From assembly GCA_963734625.1 (NCBI GenBank), contig CAVTHW010000020.1, positions 124,001-188,000 of the forward strand: a stretch of 64,000 bases of DNA, in the 5' to 3' direction. Made by a program: the position numbers and the translations under genes. Origin of the DNA: CAVTHW01 sp963734625. Its GTDB lineage: Bacteria; Acidobacteriota; Terriglobia; Bryobacterales; Bryobacteraceae. Positions 62,131 through 64,000 of this stretch are shown here, in pieces. The notes beneath the pieces were generated by a model, which was given only the letters and a program-made list of their open reading frames with translations, was not told where the DNA came from and did no database searches. The first letter of the stretch is position 1. Every line of letters starts with the position of its first letter.

Positions 62131-63051
62131 CTATCCAGCCACCTCCACCCCCATTTGCCCCTTACCCCAAACCGTTTGCCGGCCTACTCCTACCCATTGA
62201 CCTAACCGTAAGTACGGCAGAAACTCGCCCAACTCACCTTCGTATTCTGCCTCCCCTACAAACCCGCCTAGCGGATGCCGCTGGCCCGTCCGCGACGAGA
62301 GCCGGTCGGCCTCCGCCCACTCTAATTCGCACCGCGTCAGGCGCACCAGCGCCGCCCGCTCGCCCATCGCCCGGAAATCAATGTCGAGCGGACCCGGCCC
62401 GTACAGCGCCCGCAGCGTGCTGATCCGGTCGCGCAGCCGCCCCAACAGCACTCCAAACTCGGGTCGTTCCGCCACGCCGCTCTTGGTTTTCAGCTCCGTG
62501 GGCGAGAGAAAACGCACCCGCACCCGCTCCGCTCGCTCCCCTGCCCAGCTCAGGTCCACGGAGCTCGGCGCCGCCAGTTCGCCGGCTTGGCCGATCTTCG
62601 CTCCGCTCAAATCCAGTTGATCCACCGACACCAGTTCAGCCCGCCCCCGGCCCGGCCCCAAACCCTCTCGGGCAAGCTCGGCGAAGGCCTGCACGAAGTA
62701 GGAAAGCGCGGGGTCGCCCACGTCGAAAAGATGGACGTCGAAGTGGAACGGCTCGCCCTCATGAATAGTCCGCCCATCCAGATGGGAGGCGCGGAAGACA
62801 AAGGGACGCGGCCAGTCCGCCAGGCCGCTCGGGCCCTCGCCGCGCGCCGCCCGAGGCTCGAACACCCGCGCATACGGGCAGGTCGCGCGCACTGCACAGG
62901 TTTTAGCGTCCTGGCAGCCCGGGACGCACACCAGCTTGCGGAAGATGCCGCCGAACGCCCCCCGCAGGATGTTGCCGGACTTGTATGCGGGAAAGTAGAT
63001 CGAGCCCGCGGAGCGGAACCGAAATCGCAACCGGTAGAATTCGAAGCTCAA
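62131..63051 (-). CDS. cas6: CRISPR pre-crRNA endoribonuclease Cas6 (orphan)
   Basis: The 306-residue RAMP protein matches the Cas6 family: an N-terminal ferredoxin-like region with a four-Cys cluster (Cys42, 46, 52, 58 in CVPGCQDAKTCAVRATC) and the C-terminal glycine-rich region HPLGGFVGEAEYEG then LRLGQWVGVGRQTVWGKGQ. Cas6 normally cuts pre-crRNA. No other cas gene or repeat array is in the window. The start is TTG; it follows the methyltransferase on the same strand. Confidence 0.85.
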   Translation of the reverse strand: MSFEFYRLRFRFRSAGSIYFPAYKSGNILRGAFGGIFRKLVCVPGCQDAKTCAVRATCPYARVFEPRAARGEGPSGLADWPRPFVFRASHLDGRTIHEGEPFHFDVHLFDVGDPALSYFVQAFAELAREGLGPGRGRAELVSVDQLDLSGAKIGQAGELAAPSSVDLSWAGERAERVRVRFLSPTELKTKSGVAERPEFGVLLGRLRDRISTLRALYGPGPLDIDFRAMGERAALVRLTRCELEWAEADRLSSRTGQRHPLGGFVGEAEYEGELGEFLPYLRLGQWVGVGRQTVWGKGQMGVEVAG

Positions 63052-63053
63052 TT

Positions 63054-63485
63054 TCAGAACAGGTACGGGATCAAGCGTCTTGTCTTCCGCGAGTACTCGG
63101 AGTACTCAGGAAAGCGCTCACGAAGAGCGCGTTCCTCGTCTATGATGCGGGCGGCCACTGCGGCTGAAGCCATAAGCGCTAGAGCTCCGCAGACCGTGGA
63201 CCAGTGCCCCAGAACGCTAGACCAAAGGAGGAGCATCGTCCCTGCGTACATCGGATGCCGGAGAAAACGATAGGGTCCCCGGATCAGCAGCGGCCCCCCT
63301 GCCGGCGCGGGCACCACCCGAAACTGTCCTGGGTTGAAGGTGGTTCGGGCCCACACCAGTAACGCCAGCGCCGCGGCCTGCCCCAGGATAACCAGCGGGG
63401 ACCGCGAAAACAGCTCGCCCCGCACGAGCAGGATAACCAGCAGCAACAAGGGAAATACACCCGCGATCCTAGACAACAGTCTCAT
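63054..63485 (-). CDS. Isoprenylcysteine carboxyl methyltransferase (ICMT/PEMT)-like membrane methyltransferase
   Basis: The 143-residue integral membrane protein has three to four hydrophobic helices and the PEMT/ICMT signature RGPYRFLRHPMYAGTMLLLW with C-terminal RFPEYSEYSRKTRRLIPYLF-type ending. The family methylates lipids or prenylated groups, and in bacteria its substrate is usually unknown. I use the internal ATG at 63483-63485 because the upstream codons are polar. It may be cotranscribed with cas6. Confidence 0.78.
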   Translation of the reverse strand: MRLLSRIAGVFPLLLLVILLVRGELFSRSPLVILGQAAALALLVWARTTFNPGQFRVVPAPAGGPLLIRGPYRFLRHPMYAGTMLLLWSSVLGHWSTVCGALALMASAAVAARIIDEERALRERFPEYSEYSRKTRRLIPYLF

Positions 63486-63587
63486 CGGCGCCTCGCCTTC
63501 TGGAGATTCCCAGTGTATCGCCGCCCCCACTCGCCTGGCTAGGCCAACAGAGGCCGGTTGTGGTAGTTTTCTCAGTAGGTACGGTAC

Positions 63588-64000
63588 ATGTTCTCGAGAC
63601 GCGACCTTGGAAGACTGGCTTGGGGGGCGTTGCCTATGACCGCATTCGCGGCGAAGAAGATGGATTCCGTCGTCCGCGGGGTGCAGTTCGGGCTCCAGAC
63701 CTACGTATTCTCGGGGATCGGCCTGCCCCAGGAGAGCATCCTCGACGTGGTCGTCAAGTCCATGGTCGAGTCCGGCTTGGGCGAGTGCGACTTGTTCGCG
63801 CCGCTGGTGACGCCGGCCGAGATCTCGGCCCGGACTCCGGCTCGTGAGGAAATCGCCAAATGGCGCATGTCGGTCTCACTCGACTATTTCCGGGCTATCC
63901 GCAAGAAGTTCAACGACGCCGGGATCGAGATCTACGGGCTCAGCGGATTCCCCGGCTCCACCGAAGAGGAACTCAATCGGACTTTCGAGATCGCCGAGGC
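63588..64000 (+). CDS. Tat-exported sugar phosphate isomerase/epimerase-like TIM-barrel protein (partial)
   Basis: The gene continues past the window end. The first 137 codons give a Tat signal (MFSRRDLGRLAWG) and the start of an AP-endonuclease-2/xylose-isomerase-like TIM barrel (VQFGLQTYVFSGIGL, GLGECDLFAPLV and GIEIYGLSGFPG). Such Tat-exported isomerase-like proteins are frequent in acidobacteria and planctomycetes. The ATG at 63588 is used to include the twin-arginine motif; a later in-frame ATG at 63636 would remove it. Confidence 0.8.
   Translation, partial: MFSRRDLGRLAWGALPMTAFAAKKMDSVVRGVQFGLQTYVFSGIGLPQESILDVVVKSMVESGLGECDLFAPLVTPAEISARTPAREEIAKWRMSVSLDYFRAIRKKFNDAGIEIYGLSGFPGSTEEELNRTFEIAE

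Noticed and set aside
62131..63587. CRISPR array near cas6
   Set aside because: I looked for regularly spaced direct repeats of 25-40 bases on both sides and saw none.

Overview
The window is a GC-rich bacterial chromosome segment, most likely from an Acidobacteriota species of the Bryobacterales/Solibacter type. This is inferred from gene content: paired DUF1593 secreted proteins, a tandem putative-Ig (He_PIG) giant with an acidobacterial-style tail, DUF4384 proteins beside a secreted caspase-like protein, a Tat-exported sugar-isomerase-like protein, and Gram-negative envelope genes (Mla/MCE, porins). Gene starts often overlap upstream stops (ATGA/GTGA), so most blocks are tight operons.

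Layout. 0-0.35 kb: debris of a nucleotidyltransferase fused to an antiporter tail. 0.4-8.1 kb (+): housekeeping run xseB-ispA-tlyA-nadK, a PpiC lipoprotein, aroC, def, fmt, argJ. 8.1-10.9 kb (-): an apparently fused envelope ORF and an ECF sigma factor with a Spy/CpxP-like periplasmic protein. 11.1-21.0 kb (-): a ten-kb sugar catabolic operon, in transcription order split transketolase (two subunits), FGGY kinase, SorC regulator, DUF2291 lipoprotein, RbsA/RbsC/RbsB-like ABC transporter and an L-fucose-isomerase-like enzyme. The transporter, regulator and isomerase carry many single-base frameshifts. 21.4-25.1 kb (+): two secreted DUF1593 proteins flanking a small secreted protein, behind a strong sigma70-like promoter. 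25.2-27.6 kb (-): a two-component system. 27.8-31.4 kb (-): a secreted caspase/EF-hand/PEGA/TPR protein and two DUF4384 proteins, divergent from three secreted proteins (31.5-36.1 kb, +). 36.1-38.8 kb (-): PEP carboxylase. 39.1-45.5 kb (+): an arylpyruvate/arylacetate operon (iorA, iorB, paaK, ACT protein, aminotransferase, porin). 45.5-47.0 kb: an HTH/S24-like repressor divergent from a zinc-finger-like small regulator. 47.0-52.4 kb: tadA, a NYN-LOTUS RNA-binding protein, and an MlaE/MlaF/MlaD lipid transport operon followed by a frameshifted YdjC-type deacetylase. 52.4-59.0 kb: a FliA-type sigma factor, SppA and two more signalling systems. 59.1-64.0 kb: ribA, an anion transporter, then a scrambled patch (truncated hicB, truncated ECF sigma, DUF6768 protein, transposase remnant), an orphan cas6, a membrane methyltransferase and the 5' end of a Tat-exported TIM-barrel protein.

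A property of the whole window is about two dozen one-base indels, mostly insertions that lengthen a short base run, that break otherwise well conserved proteins. They cluster at 11.6-17.4 kb and recur at 8.8, 39.1-40.1, 46.4-46.9 and 52.05 kb. Because conserved motifs survive on both sides of each break, I read most of them as consensus (assembly) errors rather than real gene decay; the coordinates of the broken genes are given as reconstructed spans.

No rRNA, tRNA, CRISPR array or intact insertion sequence was seen. The most notable biology is the isomerase-kinase-split transketolase sugar pathway, an MlaF ATPase lacking the usual catalytic Glu and H-loop His, the secreted caspase/DUF4384 cluster, and the repressor/zinc-finger gene pair sharing an operator-rich AT-rich intergenic region.
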